Shown: positions 25,678 to 34,276, counted from the stretch's first letter. The stretch is 35,870 bases of DNA from Bacteroidota bacterium (GCA_023417955.1 JAEZDW010000116.1:1-35870); one strand, 5' to 3'. A program made the numbers and translations. Notes: generated by a model from the sequence alone, not told the origin.

Positions 25678-28005
25678 ATGGAAAGAAAGTTTGCCTTTCT
25701 GACGATTGTCCTCATAATTTTTTCAATCGTCGAAATCTGCGCCCAAAACAACAAAGCCCGCTCCGAAGGTGAGCGCTTTTTTGGTATCCGTGCATACGAT
25801 TCCGCGCTTCCAAAATTCCTTGAGGCCCTTGAAGCCGGAGATAAGGATCCAATGCTTCATTATAAAATCGGCGTGTGTTATCACAAATCCCTTAATTCAA
25901 ATGATCATCTAAAGGCGATCCCGTACTACGAGTACGCCCTCTCAAAAGGCCAGGGCCTGCCTCTGTCTGTTCATTATGACCTCGGGATGCTTTATGCACG
26001 TGATGAAAACCTGCCGCGAGCCGTCGAAACACTTACGCGCTATCGCGAACTGGCAAAGGCCGACAAAAAAGCAATCGCTGAAGCAGATGCTGCACTGAAG
26101 ACGTGCTACAACGCAATGGCATTTATGTCAGTGCCCCGCGATTTCAAAGTACACCATTTTAATTCTATAATTAATTCGGAGTATACGGAATACAATCCCG
26201 TTGTCTCTGCGGATGAAAGTGTAATGGCATTCACCGCATTACGCCCGAATACAGGCAAGACCCGCACGGGAGACAAGTTCATTGAAGAAGTTTATATCTC
26301 CTACAACAACTCCGGTTCATGGAGCGAACCGAAAGTGGTGCCCATCGCGCATGATTATAACGTGGGTACCGCAGGAATTTCCGCCGATGGTCAGAAGATG
26401 ATTGTCTTCATGGGTGGAGCCCAGGATCCCGGCGGACTGTATCAAATCACCAAGGCAGGGACCGATTGGTCTAAACCTTCTTTGCTGACACCAAATATCA
26501 ACACGCCGAAGTACCTCGAATCGACAGCGTCGATCACGCCCGACGGAAAGGTAATCTATTTCGCAAGTGACCGCATTAACGGTTTCGGCGGACTGGACAT
26601 CTATAAAACGGAATTGCTGCCAAACGGAACCTGGAGTGCACCGGTAAACCTCGGTCCTGAAGTTAACAGCAAGGCGAATGAAGACGCCCCGTTCATACAC
26701 CCAGATCAAAAGACGCTCTTCTTTACGTCCGACGGCCACAACTCCATGGGTGGACGCGATATATTCATGACCAAGCTCGTCGGCGACAAATGGTCGACGC
26801 CTGAAAACATGGGCTACCCGGTGAATACCACCGCAAATGATAATTACTTTACCCTTATCGCCGACGGAACCCGCGGATACTTCTCCTCGGATCGCAAAGG
26901 CGGTATGGGCGGACAGGACATCTATTACCTCGATATGCCTGCCGAATCGGGTAATATTCCCCTTACCATGATCAAGGGTAAGATTCTCAATGCTGAAACC
27001 GGCAAACCAATGCCGACGAAAATTTACCTCGTCGACAATGAAACGAACAAAAAACTCGATTTTGTTTACGATCCCGATCCGGTAACGGGTAACTATCTCA
27101 TTATCCTGCCCCCTGCAAAAAATTACGACATGATTATTGAGTCGGAAGGTTTTCTTCCTTACACGCTCAACATTAATATTCCGAACCAGTCATACTTCTA
27201 CGAACTGTATCAGCAAATCAACTTAAAAACCATCAAGCAGTTTGACGTCGTAGTAGGGCAGGAGGTACAGGTTAAGAACGCGTTCTATGATACTGACCAG
27301 GACGTGAAAACAAACCTGAGGAAGACACATGAAGCGAAGCTGGTTAAGTCAGGAAACGTTGATGTGTACGATATGATGATTGACCTTATGTCCGCGCAGG
27401 ACAAGGAAGGTATTAGCTACCTCGTCGAGCTTGTTCAGATGAAAGACCCGATCGAGGACGTCAACTTCAACGAAGAAGAGAACAAGAAAATTGAAACTGC
27501 AACGCGCGTTTACTACTACGACGAAAGTGACGAAAGTAAATTTGAACAAAAGAAGGTTGACGGTAAGGTTATCTTCTCGCTGCCTACGTTCACGGTCCAC
27601 GAGGAGGCGATGAAGCAGAAGGAGCAGGCGAAGAAAACGACTGTCGTTGATCAGAAATTGCTTGCCGGCATACTCAAAATCTATTTTGACGCGGGAAAGA
27701 GTGACTTGAAGGCCAGTTATACTTCGCAACTGGAGCAGATTCGCACAGAGCTTATGAAGAACCCGGATCTCGGAGTTGAAATCTCGGGATTTGCATCTGC
27801 TGAAGGGTCTGAAGATCTCAATCGCGACCTTTCCAACAAACGCGCCATCGCAGTGCTTGACTACTTCAACCACAAAGGCGTTGTGCGACGACGCATCGTC
27901 GCACGCGGTTACGGGGTGGCAAAAGGCAGTGCCTCAACCAAGGAAGAAGAACGCCGGGTTGAAGTTCGCATCGTCGATCTAAATGCTGTCGAAGAGAAAC
28001 ATTAA
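25678..28005 (+). CDS. PorE-like OmpA family protein (TPR, propeller, carboxypeptidase-regulatory-like, OmpA)
   Basis: A 775-residue exported protein. Signal peptide 1-22 (ends CAQ). TPR-type helices cover about 25-145, a PD40/WD40-like propeller about 165-425 (repeated FTSDG/FASDR and GGxDIY/DIF motifs), a carboxypeptidase-regulatory-like beta domain about 430-525, a linker with acidic and basic stretches, and an OmpA C-terminal domain about 660-770 (LKIYFDAGKSDLK, SNKRAIAVLDYF). This order is that of PorE of the type IX secretion machinery, although Bacteroidota carry several paralogues. In the OmpA domain the usual GHTD reads GFAS, so the peptidoglycan-binding Asp is replaced while the Arg is kept. 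It is divergent from the six-gene run, sharing a 228-base spacer. Confidence 0.88.
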   Translation: MERKFAFLTIVLIIFSIVEICAQNNKARSEGERFFGIRAYDSALPKFLEALEAGDKDPMLHYKIGVCYHKSLNSNDHLKAIPYYEYALSKGQGLPLSVHYDLGMLYARDENLPRAVETLTRYRELAKADKKAIAEADAALKTCYNAMAFMSVPRDFKVHHFNSIINSEYTEYNPVVSADESVMAFTALRPNTGKTRTGDKFIEEVYISYNNSGSWSEPKVVPIAHDYNVGTAGISADGQKMIVFMGGAQDPGGLYQITKAGTDWSKPSLLTPNINTPKYLESTASITPDGKVIYFASDRINGFGGLDIYKTELLPNGTWSAPVNLGPEVNSKANEDAPFIHPDQKTLFFTSDGHNSMGGRDIFMTKLVGDKWSTPENMGYPVNTTANDNYFTLIADGTRGYFSSDRKGGMGGQDIYYLDMPAESGNIPLTMIKGKILNAETGKPMPTKIYLVDNETNKKLDFVYDPDPVTGNYLIILPPAKNYDMIIESEGFLPYTLNINIPNQSYFYELYQQINLKTIKQFDVVVGQEVQVKNAFYDTDQDVKTNLRKTHEAKLVKSGNVDVYDMMIDLMSAQDKEGISYLVELVQMKDPIEDVNFNEEENKKIETATRVYYYDESDESKFEQKKVDGKVIFSLPTFTVHEEAMKQKEQAKKTTVVDQKLLAGILKIYFDAGKSDLKASYTSQLEQIRTELMKNPDLGVEISGFASAEGSEDLNRDLSNKRAIAVLDYFNHKGVVRRRIVARGYGVAKGSASTKEEERRVEVRIVDLNAVEEKH

Positions 28006-28067
28006 AGATTTCTAATATTTCTGATTTATAATTCTGCTGCAATTGGCGTACTAACTTCTTTGTTTCG

Positions 28068-28234
28068 TCGACATAAAGTCGGGTCGAAGCCGACTTCTGC
28101 ATAGGGTTTAAGAGGGGTTGATCCAGGGTTGATCCGCCTTTGAGCGTCTGCAGCTGGATCAACCCTGGATTATCCCTGGATCAACCCTGGAATAACCATA
28201 ACTAATACCCGACTTTACATCGACTTTACATCGA
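28068..28234. repeat. nested palindrome built of 11-bp units
   Basis: The 453-base gap 28006-28458 between convergent genes holds no credible gene. Within it, 28115-28135 (two GGGTTGATCC boxes, 11 bases apart) pairs with 28156-28176 in a 21-position stem with one wobble and one mismatch and a 20-base loop. The right side continues as four tandem 11-mers from 28155 to 28198 (TGGATCAACCC and variants). Flanking arms 28068-28083 and 28208-28223 pair at 14 of 16 positions, and CGACTTTACAT is repeated directly at 28210 and 28221, again 11 bases apart. A smaller perfect 7-bp hairpin is at 28076-28096. From 28235 to 28458 nothing is evident. Confidence 0.75.
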
Positions 28235-28458
28235 ATAATGGATGGTGATCTCCCGCCGCAATTGACCTCTGGAAGGCTTGACCGCGGCATGATTGAGGAC
28301 AGATAGGAATTCCGCCGGCATAACAAGTTTTATCCATTCCTATTGTTTTAATATCCTGCAAAAACATGGTATAACCAAATCCCCGGTGCCCAAAAATCCG
28401 GAATAGAAATCTCCTTGGTGGCTCTCCGTCGTTACGGCAAAAAGGTGCACTTGGAAAT

Positions 28459-29646
28459 TCAGTCAGGAAGCAATAACGAGCTGTCTCCATAACTCAAGAA
28501 CCGGTACCCACCATCAAGCGCCTCCTGATAAATCCGCCGCCAGTCCTCACCAACAAACGCTGCCACTAATAAAATCAATGTCGACGACGGCTGATGAAAG
28601 TTGGTGATCAGTCCCTTGCAGACGCGGAATTTGTAACCGGGACGAATAAAAATGGACGTCTCGCCGACCAATGGATCTTCTTCTTCGTCGAAACGCTCAA
28701 GCACTGCCGATAGTGCCTGTGCAGGAGTAATGTCCTGCGGTAAGGTATAAGGATCGTTCTGACTGATTTCAAATTTACTCGCCGGATCTGCAATAAGGCG
28801 CACGCCATACCAGTAGATGCTCTCCAGTGTTCGCATCGAAGTGGTTCCAACAGGAATCACAGTACCATTGTCATTGAGTAGGTTGCGTATGACTTCTGGC
28901 TCCACGACAATTTGTTCGCCGTGCATTTTGTGCAACAACACATTCTGTTCTTTTACAGGCTGAAAGGTTCCTGCGCTAACATGCAGGGTGAGATAATGGA
29001 GGGGCACTTTCCGCCCCCGTAATGATTCAAGTACTTCCTCAGTAAAGTGCAGCCCTGCTGTTGGCGCGGCAACGGCACCCTCGTGGCGCGAATACACCGT
29101 TTGATAGCGTTCGCGGTCGAGTTCTACTGCATTGCGTTTCAGATAAGGAGGTAATGGCATTTGGCCCGTCCGCTCTATGATCTCGGCAAAACTTTCACCG
29201 GTGTCCCATGAAAATGTCACCAATCCGCTCCCGCGATCCAACAATTCTGCGGTGAGTGTACCGCTGCCGTTAGCGTCCGTGAGTTTTGTTCCCACACTCC
29301 AGCGTTTCAGGTTGCCAATGGTGCAATTCCACGTACAACTTTTTGTAGCCTGCATAGTTTCCACCAGCAGGGGTGAGGGACGTACCGGATGAAGGAGGAA
29401 GACTTCAATGGATGCACCGCTGTCCTTTCTGAAAATGAGCCGCGCCTGGATGACGCGCGTGTTGTTGAAGTAAAGAATCGCGTCATCAGGAAGCAGTGTG
29501 CCGAGATCACGGAAGACGCGATGGGCAATATTTCCCTTATCGTATGTGAGCAGTTTAGAATCATCGCGTTTTTCAAGCGGAAAGGCGGCGATGCGTTCCG
29601 GAGGAAGTATGTAGGTGTACGCGTTGATGTCGAGGAAGTCGCTCAT
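28459..29646 (-). CDS. queA: S-adenosylmethionine:tRNA ribosyltransferase-isomerase
   Basis: A 395-residue QueA, which transfers the ribosyl moiety of SAM to preQ1 at the tRNA wobble position in queuosine synthesis. Family landmarks: the N-terminal YILPPERIAAFPLEKRDDSKLL, the LYFNNTRVIQARL block, the signature EGAVAAPTAGLHFT (about 189-202), VSAGTFQPV (about 224-232) and the C-terminal NFHQPSSTLILLVAAF. Length is usual for Bacteroidota. The gene is divergent from menC with 72 bases between starts. A -7 box lies just upstream, implying a leader of only a few bases. Confidence 0.97.
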   Translation of the reverse strand: MSDFLDINAYTYILPPERIAAFPLEKRDDSKLLTYDKGNIAHRVFRDLGTLLPDDAILYFNNTRVIQARLIFRKDSGASIEVFLLHPVRPSPLLVETMQATKSCTWNCTIGNLKRWSVGTKLTDANGSGTLTAELLDRGSGLVTFSWDTGESFAEIIERTGQMPLPPYLKRNAVELDRERYQTVYSRHEGAVAAPTAGLHFTEEVLESLRGRKVPLHYLTLHVSAGTFQPVKEQNVLLHKMHGEQIVVEPEVIRNLLNDNGTVIPVGTTSMRTLESIYWYGVRLIADPASKFEISQNDPYTLPQDITPAQALSAVLERFDEEEDPLVGETSIFIRPGYKFRVCKGLITNFHQPSSTLILLVAAFVGEDWRRIYQEALDGGYRFLSYGDSSLLLPD

Positions 29647-29659
29647 GAAGTCGTCGACG

Positions 29660-29667
29660 CAAAACTA
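29660..29667 (-). promoter_or_regulatory. candidate -7 promoter element for queA
   Basis: On the minus strand this reads TAGTTTTG, matching TAnnTTTG. It lies 13 bases before the queA ATG. A TTG at 29689-29691 (minus strand) gives a 21-base spacing, within the usual range for a -33 element. Confidence 0.45.
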
Positions 29668-29718
29668 TTATTTCGGAGCAATTATGTGCAATTTGGAGCC
29701 GGAAGATTACAATTACCC

Positions 29719-30807
29719 ATGAAAGCTGATTTTGTCAGCCGTACCTTTCGGTTCCGATTTAATGCACGGACTTCCCGCGGCCCGATGCCCGACAAAACCT
29801 CCTGGTTCATACGGCTTTGGAGTGAAGATAATCCCGGCGTCGTCGGCATAGGCGAATGCGGGCCGTTACCCGGCCTGAGTCCCGAAGAGCCGGACCGCGT
29901 GCCCGAAATACTCAACGAACTCGTCGATGCAATCAATAGCATGTCGTCGCCAACTTCAGGTCGTCTGATGGACCTCCTTCCACACAACACGCCGGCAGTT
30001 CGCTTTGCGCTTGAAACCGCGTTGTTTGATCTTGAGAAGGGAGGAAAGCGCGTGCTGTACCATAACAGTTTTCTCGCAGGCCATCCGATACCTATTAACG
30101 GGCTCGTGTGGATGGGCGATGCCGACTTTATGGAACGTCAGGTGCGCGATAAAGTGGCGCAGGGGTTTACCTGTATCAAATTAAAAGTGGGTGCACTGGA
30201 TTTTGAGAAGGAATGTTCACTGCTGGAATGGATGCGCGCCGAGTTCGCAGGCGCAATTTCAATCAGGCTCGACGCCAACGGTGCATTCACTTCGGAAAAT
30301 GCGATGGCAAAACTTGAGCGGCTCGCAAAATTCAATATTCATTCTATCGAACAACCTGTCAGACCTCGTGACCCTGTCATGCGCGAACTGTGTGAGCATT
30401 CACCTATACCCGTCGCGTTGGACGAGGAACTGATCGGCGTCGATACACGCGAGGAGAAACAGGCGTTGCTGGAAACGCTGAAGCCACAATTCATCATATT
30501 GAAACCAACATTGCACGGCGGACTGTCGGGCAGCGCGGAATGGATATCTCTGGCAGACACCCTCGGAACAGGATGGTGGATTACATCTGCCCTTGAATCA
30601 GCAGTAGGTTTGAATGCAGTAAGTCAATTCACGGCTGCGCTCAACGTTATGATACCCCAGGGGTTGGGAACCGGAATGATTTATGAAAACAATTTTGAAT
30701 CACCGCTTCGTGTTTCTGGCGGTGAGTTGATATACGATGATTCTTTGTCGTGGCAAATAGAAGACTTGGTGCGACCACCTCGTGGATCGCGGGGCGTTTC
30801 ATGTTAA
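29719..30807 (+). CDS. menC: o-succinylbenzoate synthase (enolase superfamily)
   Basis: A 362-residue enolase-superfamily enzyme that dehydrates SHCHC to o-succinylbenzoate in menaquinone synthesis. N-terminal capping domain with FNARTSRGPMPDKTSWFIRL and GIGECGPLPGLSPEE, then the barrel: KxK motif IKLK (K154, K156), metal ligands D185 (RLDANGAF), E211 (SIEQPV) and D235 (ALDEELIG), and K262 (ILKPTLHGG). The frame is open further upstream across queA, but homology starts at ATG 29719. A dipeptide epimerase is the main alternative; the overall pattern is that of Bacteroidota MenC. Its stop overlaps that of the convergent downstream gene (TTAA). Confidence 0.9.
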   Translation: MKADFVSRTFRFRFNARTSRGPMPDKTSWFIRLWSEDNPGVVGIGECGPLPGLSPEEPDRVPEILNELVDAINSMSSPTSGRLMDLLPHNTPAVRFALETALFDLEKGGKRVLYHNSFLAGHPIPINGLVWMGDADFMERQVRDKVAQGFTCIKLKVGALDFEKECSLLEWMRAEFAGAISIRLDANGAFTSENAMAKLERLAKFNIHSIEQPVRPRDPVMRELCEHSPIPVALDEELIGVDTREEKQALLETLKPQFIILKPTLHGGLSGSAEWISLADTLGTGWWITSALESAVGLNAVSQFTAALNVMIPQGLGTGMIYENNFESPLRVSGGELIYDDSLSWQIEDLVRPPRGSRGVSC

Positions 30808-31589
30808 CGCAGTTCCTCTAATGCTGTAGCTGCCTCGTCTTTGAGTGAGGTCTCCTTTAACGCGTCCTTCAAACCTTCGATAAGAAAGTTCGGAACCTTT
30901 TCGGAACGCGCGACTTTCTTCCTGATCTCGGATAACATATCGATCGCGTCATCCTTACCTTCGAAGTCTGCGTGTGCTTTTAGTTTCTCTTCGAGCGCTG
31001 CAAGGGCAGGAGGGGCTTCCTTAACAGGTTCGGTCTTTGGCGTTTCGACAACAGGACGCTGATCTGCTTTCTTATCCAGACAGTTGTTGTATGCATTAAC
31101 GATTTCGTCCAGATCGTTACGGCCCAGGGTACCATCCTCAATTTTTGATTGTACAGATTCACAGTCGGAAAGGAAACGCGCCATTGCCTTCTTGAAGCCC
31201 AGGTTTGGAACTTCGATAGAAGTGCCGTCTCTTTTTGCAAGTAGTAGTCCGTCGTAGCTCGCCTGGTTTTCGCGCTGGAATGCATAGAGGGAAAGAAATC
31301 CCGGAGTGACTACCCGCATGAAAGCGTAGCCGGCCGGACCTCGCTGCGGCTGATATGTTTCGCCATCGGTGTAAACAGAGCGTATCTGCATCATCGATAG
31401 CGTCTCCTTTTTCTTCTGACCATCCCGCGTGAGTTGTACTTTCTTATCAGGGCCGAAATTCAATAGCCGGATTTTACCTTGAAGGGTATCGCCGGCCGCG
31501 GTTATAACATAATCCTGCGCCTGCACACATTGGTATGCAAGCAGCATGATCAGGAAGAGCAGGATGTGAATTATTGAAAAGCTTCTCAT
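30804..31589 (-). CDS. secreted protein of unknown function
   Basis: A 261-residue protein with a signal peptide (1-24, ends VQAQ). The mature N-terminus DYVITAAGDTLQGKIRLLNFGPDKKVQL is a pattern found at the start of many uncharacterised Bacteroidota exported proteins. A beta-rich part runs to about 130, followed by a helical part with one Cys pair (C138 region and NNCLDKK), a Pro/Thr/Glu linker near 175-190 and a charged helical C-terminus ending TALEELR. No catalytic motif is seen. It is convergent with menC, with overlapping stop codons, and lies 26 bases downstream of the RHH gene on the same strand, so it might be read through from the SPFH operon. Confidence 0.75.
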   Translation of the reverse strand: MRSFSIIHILLFLIMLLAYQCVQAQDYVITAAGDTLQGKIRLLNFGPDKKVQLTRDGQKKKETLSMMQIRSVYTDGETYQPQRGPAGYAFMRVVTPGFLSLYAFQRENQASYDGLLLAKRDGTSIEVPNLGFKKAMARFLSDCESVQSKIEDGTLGRNDLDEIVNAYNNCLDKKADQRPVVETPKTEPVKEAPPALAALEEKLKAHADFEGKDDAIDMLSEIRKKVARSEKVPNFLIEGLKDALKETSLKDEAATALEELR

Positions 31590-31615
31590 TTTCCGACATC
31601 GTTTAACGTGGCAAA

Positions 31616-31783
31616 TTACTCCGATTTCCCTTTACTTTTCAAGCGCCCGGAGTCTTTTAGCGCCTTGTGAATCAGCCACTCAATCTGGCCGTTAGTGCTT
31701 CTGAATTCGTCAGCAGCCCATTTTTCAACCGCTTTCATGATTTCCGGATCCAGTCGCAGTACAAATGGTTTCTTCTGTGGCAT
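31616..31783 (-). CDS. small ribbon-helix-helix (Arc-like) DNA-binding protein
   Basis: A 55-residue protein starting MPQKKPFVLRLDPEIMKAVE and continuing KWAADEFRSTNGQIEWLIHK. The FVLRLDPEI segment is the DNA-contacting beta strand plus start of helix 1, and STNGQIEWLIHKAL is helix 2 of an Arc/MetJ-type ribbon-helix-helix fold. Length fits single-domain RHH repressors. The start ATG follows directly on the TAG stop of the upstream gene with no gap, so the two are surely cotranscribed. It is the most likely binder of the double TGATATCA site upstream of the operon (inference). Confidence 0.88.
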   Translation of the reverse strand: MPQKKPFVLRLDPEIMKAVEKWAADEFRSTNGQIEWLIHKALKDSGRLKSKGKSE

Positions 31784-32302
31784 CTAGTCCCGTTCTCGAT
31801 TATACATTCTCTCCATCGCGGTTCTTAGTTCGTCAGGACGCTGTGTGCCAAAACGAAGTCTCCGCCTCTTCCCTGACAGCCTGAGTTCCAGTCCAACGTT
31901 GCCCGACGTATTGAACGTCGTGAACCGAAACCCCAGCCGTATGCCGTAACCTGGAGGTAAATAAGTTTTTACTTTCCATTCCGTGATTTGATCTTTTCCA
32001 ATGTATCGCCAGCCGTGAATGAACGGCGAAAACCGATAGGTGATACCATGGCGATCTACCTTGACTTCGAGCTTTGCAACGTACATCACTACAGCGACTC
32101 CGATCATAATCCCCGCGCATGCGATTGTTGTAATGATCAACGCCTCGTCGCTCATTGGGTTGTCACCATAGGGGACACCTAAAATGATCTGACTGTAAAA
32201 TGCCGTTGCCATGAAAAGCAGCATGCCGGCGGTTGTGAGACCAATCACACCCCACAACCACCATTGCCTGAACCGCTGCACCTCATAAAATTCGCTCTTC
32301 AT
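31784..32302 (-). CDS. two-TM protein with PH-like C-terminal domain
   Basis: A 172-residue protein with two membrane spans (about 14-36 and 54-75) joined by a short extracytoplasmic loop (GVPYGDNPMSDE). The C-terminal 95 residues form a beta-rich domain (LEVKVDRHGITYRFSPFIHGWRY through LRFGTQRPDELRTAMERM), reminiscent of bacterial PH domains that follow membrane hairpins. No enzyme motif is visible. It lies between the SPFH gene (10 bases upstream) and the RHH gene (no gap), an arrangement that suggests a role in the same membrane-microdomain system. Confidence 0.75.
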   Translation of the reverse strand: MKSEFYEVQRFRQWWLWGVIGLTTAGMLLFMATAFYSQIILGVPYGDNPMSDEALIITTIACAGIMIGVAVVMYVAKLEVKVDRHGITYRFSPFIHGWRYIGKDQITEWKVKTYLPPGYGIRLGFRFTTFNTSGNVGLELRLSGKRRRLRFGTQRPDELRTAMERMYNRERD

Positions 32303-32312
32303 AAACCAGGTA

Positions 32313-33200
32313 TTAGTGATTCAGTGTGCCTGCATTTACTACCGGACTCACATCCTTGTCGGAACACAGCACGACCATCAGATTGCTTACCATCGCTGCC
32401 TTGCGTTCCTCATCGAGGTCGACAATATTATGGTGCGACAATTGGTCGAGTGCCATTTGCACCATGCTTACAGCGCCTTCAACGATCTTGTAACGCGCTG
32501 CCACAACCGCGGTAGCCTGTTGCCTTCTCAGCATTGCGCTCGCAATCTCAGGTGCATAGGCGAGATAGCCGATACGAGCTTCGATAACGTGTATCCCCGC
32601 AATGTCAAGCCGGTTCTTGAGATTCGCTTCCAGCGATTTGTTAACCTCGTCGTGGCCGGAACGCAACGTCACTTCGGAGTCGGTGTCGAAATTGTCGTAG
32701 GGATACATTCCCGCAAGACGTCGTACGGCCGCATCACTTTGAATCCGAACAAAGTTTTCATAATTGTCAACTTCAAACGCTGCCTTGAAAGTGTCGCGCA
32801 CCTGCCATACCAGGATCACGCCGATCTGTATCGGATTGCCCACCTTGTCGTTGACCTTGATTTTCTCGCTGTCGAAGTTACGCGCCCGCAGTGAGATCGC
32901 CTTCTTCGAGAAAAAAGGATTCACCCAGAAGAAGCCGTTGCGCTTGACGGTTCCCTTGTAGTCGCCAAACAAAACCAGCACCCGCGATCCGTTTGGATTT
33001 ACAAAGAAAAACCCGGGTGAAAGAAATGCCCCGATCACGGTCAGTAACAAAGCGAGTTTTTCGCCGGTTTGAATGGGAATCAGGATGCCGAAGAAAATCA
33101 GCAGAAGAACCACGAACAACATGAGGTAGCCGTTCAACGGGCTGTACTGCTTTTCGTGCGAGGCGATCATGGTCGCGGGATTGGTGTCTGTTGTGTTCAT
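32313..33200 (-). CDS. SPFH domain (stomatin/prohibitin-like) membrane protein
   Basis: A 295-residue SPFH/band-7 protein. Two N-terminal hydrophobic segments (about 25-43 and 47-65) anchor it. The SPFH domain follows (about 67-260), with VLVLFGDYKGTVKRNGFFWVNPF, a LRARNFDSEKIKVNDKVGNPIQIGVILVWQV block and the helical ANLKNRLDIAGIHVIEARI region. The C-terminus (QALDQLSHHNIVDLDEERKAAMVSNLMVVLCSD) is the usual end of this bacterial subgroup. Such proteins oligomerise into membrane microdomain scaffolds. First gene of a three-gene operon with the PH-like and RHH proteins; a double operator-like site is 38-57 bases upstream of its start. Confidence 0.92.
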   Translation of the reverse strand: MNTTDTNPATMIASHEKQYSPLNGYLMLFVVLLLIFFGILIPIQTGEKLALLLTVIGAFLSPGFFFVNPNGSRVLVLFGDYKGTVKRNGFFWVNPFFSKKAISLRARNFDSEKIKVNDKVGNPIQIGVILVWQVRDTFKAAFEVDNYENFVRIQSDAAVRRLAGMYPYDNFDTDSEVTLRSGHDEVNKSLEANLKNRLDIAGIHVIEARIGYLAYAPEIASAMLRRQQATAVVAARYKIVEGAVSMVQMALDQLSHHNIVDLDEERKAAMVSNLMVVLCSDKDVSPVVNAGTLNH

Positions 33201-33237
33201 AATCAGTATAGGTTAGTCGCGGGCTGTGAAAACTGGC

Positions 33238-33257
33238 TGATATCAATTTGATATCAA
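33238..33257. promoter_or_regulatory. two TGATATCA palindromes spaced 11 bp, candidate operator
   Basis: TGATATCA occurs at 33238-33245 and again at 33249-33256, one helical turn apart; the second extends to the palindrome TTGATATCAA (33248-33257). It lies in the divergent spacer between the SPFH operon and the bestrophin gene. Side-by-side palindromes on one DNA face are the usual target of paired RHH dimers, and an RHH gene is in the operon. Binding itself is inferred. Confidence 0.6.
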
Positions 33258-33396
33258 TATAGTACTATTCACGTAAAGGGGTAAGCATTTGTTGCATCCG
33301 TCGGCAATTTTTTTCGGCCCCATTGGGGACCTGGAAAACGGCATTCTTGGAAATACAGCCTCGATGCCATTTATTAGCGCCTTATTTCAGAATCTC

Positions 33397-34275
33397 ATGA
33401 TCAAGTATAATCCCAAGGCCTGGGTCTCGCTCATCTTTCACGCGTACAGCCGCCATGTGCTGAAGACTCTGACCCCCGTACTTATCTTCATGGGCGTATT
33501 CACTGGCGGCGTGTGCTATATCATTCTCACTTACCTGCACTTAAGTCCGAGTGAATTTCAGGGTACCTCGGTTGTGCACTCTTTGCTGGGTATTGTGCTC
33601 GGTTTGTTCCTGGTATTTCGGACAAACAGCGCGTATGACCGCTGGTGGGAGGGACGCAAGCTATGGGGCGCAATCGTCAACAGCACGCGAAACTTCGCCA
33701 TCAAACTCAATGCATACATACCCCGGGAGAATCGCGATGACCGCGAATTTTTTGCAGCCATGATTCCGAACTTTGTTTTTGCAACCAAAGAGCATCTTCG
33801 AAAAGGTGTTCAGATGTCGGAACTCGAAAACCCCGGCGGCGACGTGATTGATCAGGTTACCGCATCGAAGCACCGCCCGAACCGCATTGTGGCGATCATG
33901 TATGAGCGCATCAATACCCTGTACCGGGGCAATACCCTTTCGGGGGATCAGCTGATCAATGTAGATAAGGAACTAAAAGACTTCATCGATCTGATGGGTG
34001 CCTGCGAACGGATCAGGAACACTCCAATTCCGTATTCCTATTCGATGTACATCAAGAAGTTTATTTTCATTTATGTCGTTACGCTTCCCTTTGGTTTTAT
34101 AGCTACTTTCGGATACTTCACTATTCCTACCGTAGTACTGGTTTCCTTTATTCTGCTTGCCGTTGAACTTATTGGTGAAGAAATCGAAGATCCTTTCGGA
34201 CGCGACATAAACGATCTTCCCACCGATGAACTCGCGGGAAGGATCAAAGACAACGTGAGAGAGCTGTTGCTATAA
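33397..34275 (+). CDS. bestrophin family anion channel-like protein
   Basis: A 292-residue membrane protein of the bestrophin/UPF0187 family. It begins MIKYNPKAWVSLIFHAYSRH, which is the normal family N-terminus, so the ATG at 33397 is preferred over the in-frame ATG 33364 and TTG 33289. Further landmarks: VLGLFLVFRTNSAYDRWWEGRKLWG (the conserved NxxxDRWWEGR stretch), NTPIPYSYSMYIKKFIFIY and the C-terminal ELIGEEIEDPFGRDINDLP. About four hydrophobic segments are visible. Bacterial bestrophins form pentameric ion channels; ion selectivity cannot be told here. Convergent with gpsA, one base between stops. Confidence 0.92.
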   Translation: MIKYNPKAWVSLIFHAYSRHVLKTLTPVLIFMGVFTGGVCYIILTYLHLSPSEFQGTSVVHSLLGIVLGLFLVFRTNSAYDRWWEGRKLWGAIVNSTRNFAIKLNAYIPRENRDDREFFAAMIPNFVFATKEHLRKGVQMSELENPGGDVIDQVTASKHRPNRIVAIMYERINTLYRGNTLSGDQLINVDKELKDFIDLMGACERIRNTPIPYSYSMYIKKFIFIYVVTLPFGFIATFGYFTIPTVVLVSFILLAVELIGEEIEDPFGRDINDLPTDELAGRIKDNVRELLL

Positions 34276-34276
34276 T

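Noticed and set aside
27349..27873. Minus-strand ORF of 174 codons
   Set aside because: Shadow of the OmpA-family gene on the other strand; no recognisable domain.
28115..28198. CRISPR-like reading of the short repeats
   Set aside because: Units are 11 bp, tandem without spacers and in inverted orientation; no cas gene is present.
28215..28490. Minus-strand ORF of 91 codons in the large intergenic region
   Set aside because: It overlaps the end of queA, has no signal, domain or coding-like composition, and its end lies in the palindromic repeat.
29389..29718. In-frame upstream extension of menC
   Set aside because: It runs over the queA gene on the opposite strand, and enolase-superfamily similarity begins at 29719.
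33289..33396. TTG or earlier ATG start for the bestrophin gene
   Set aside because: The extra residues have no family similarity; MIKYNPKAW is the usual N-terminus. The ATG at 33364 cannot be fully excluded.
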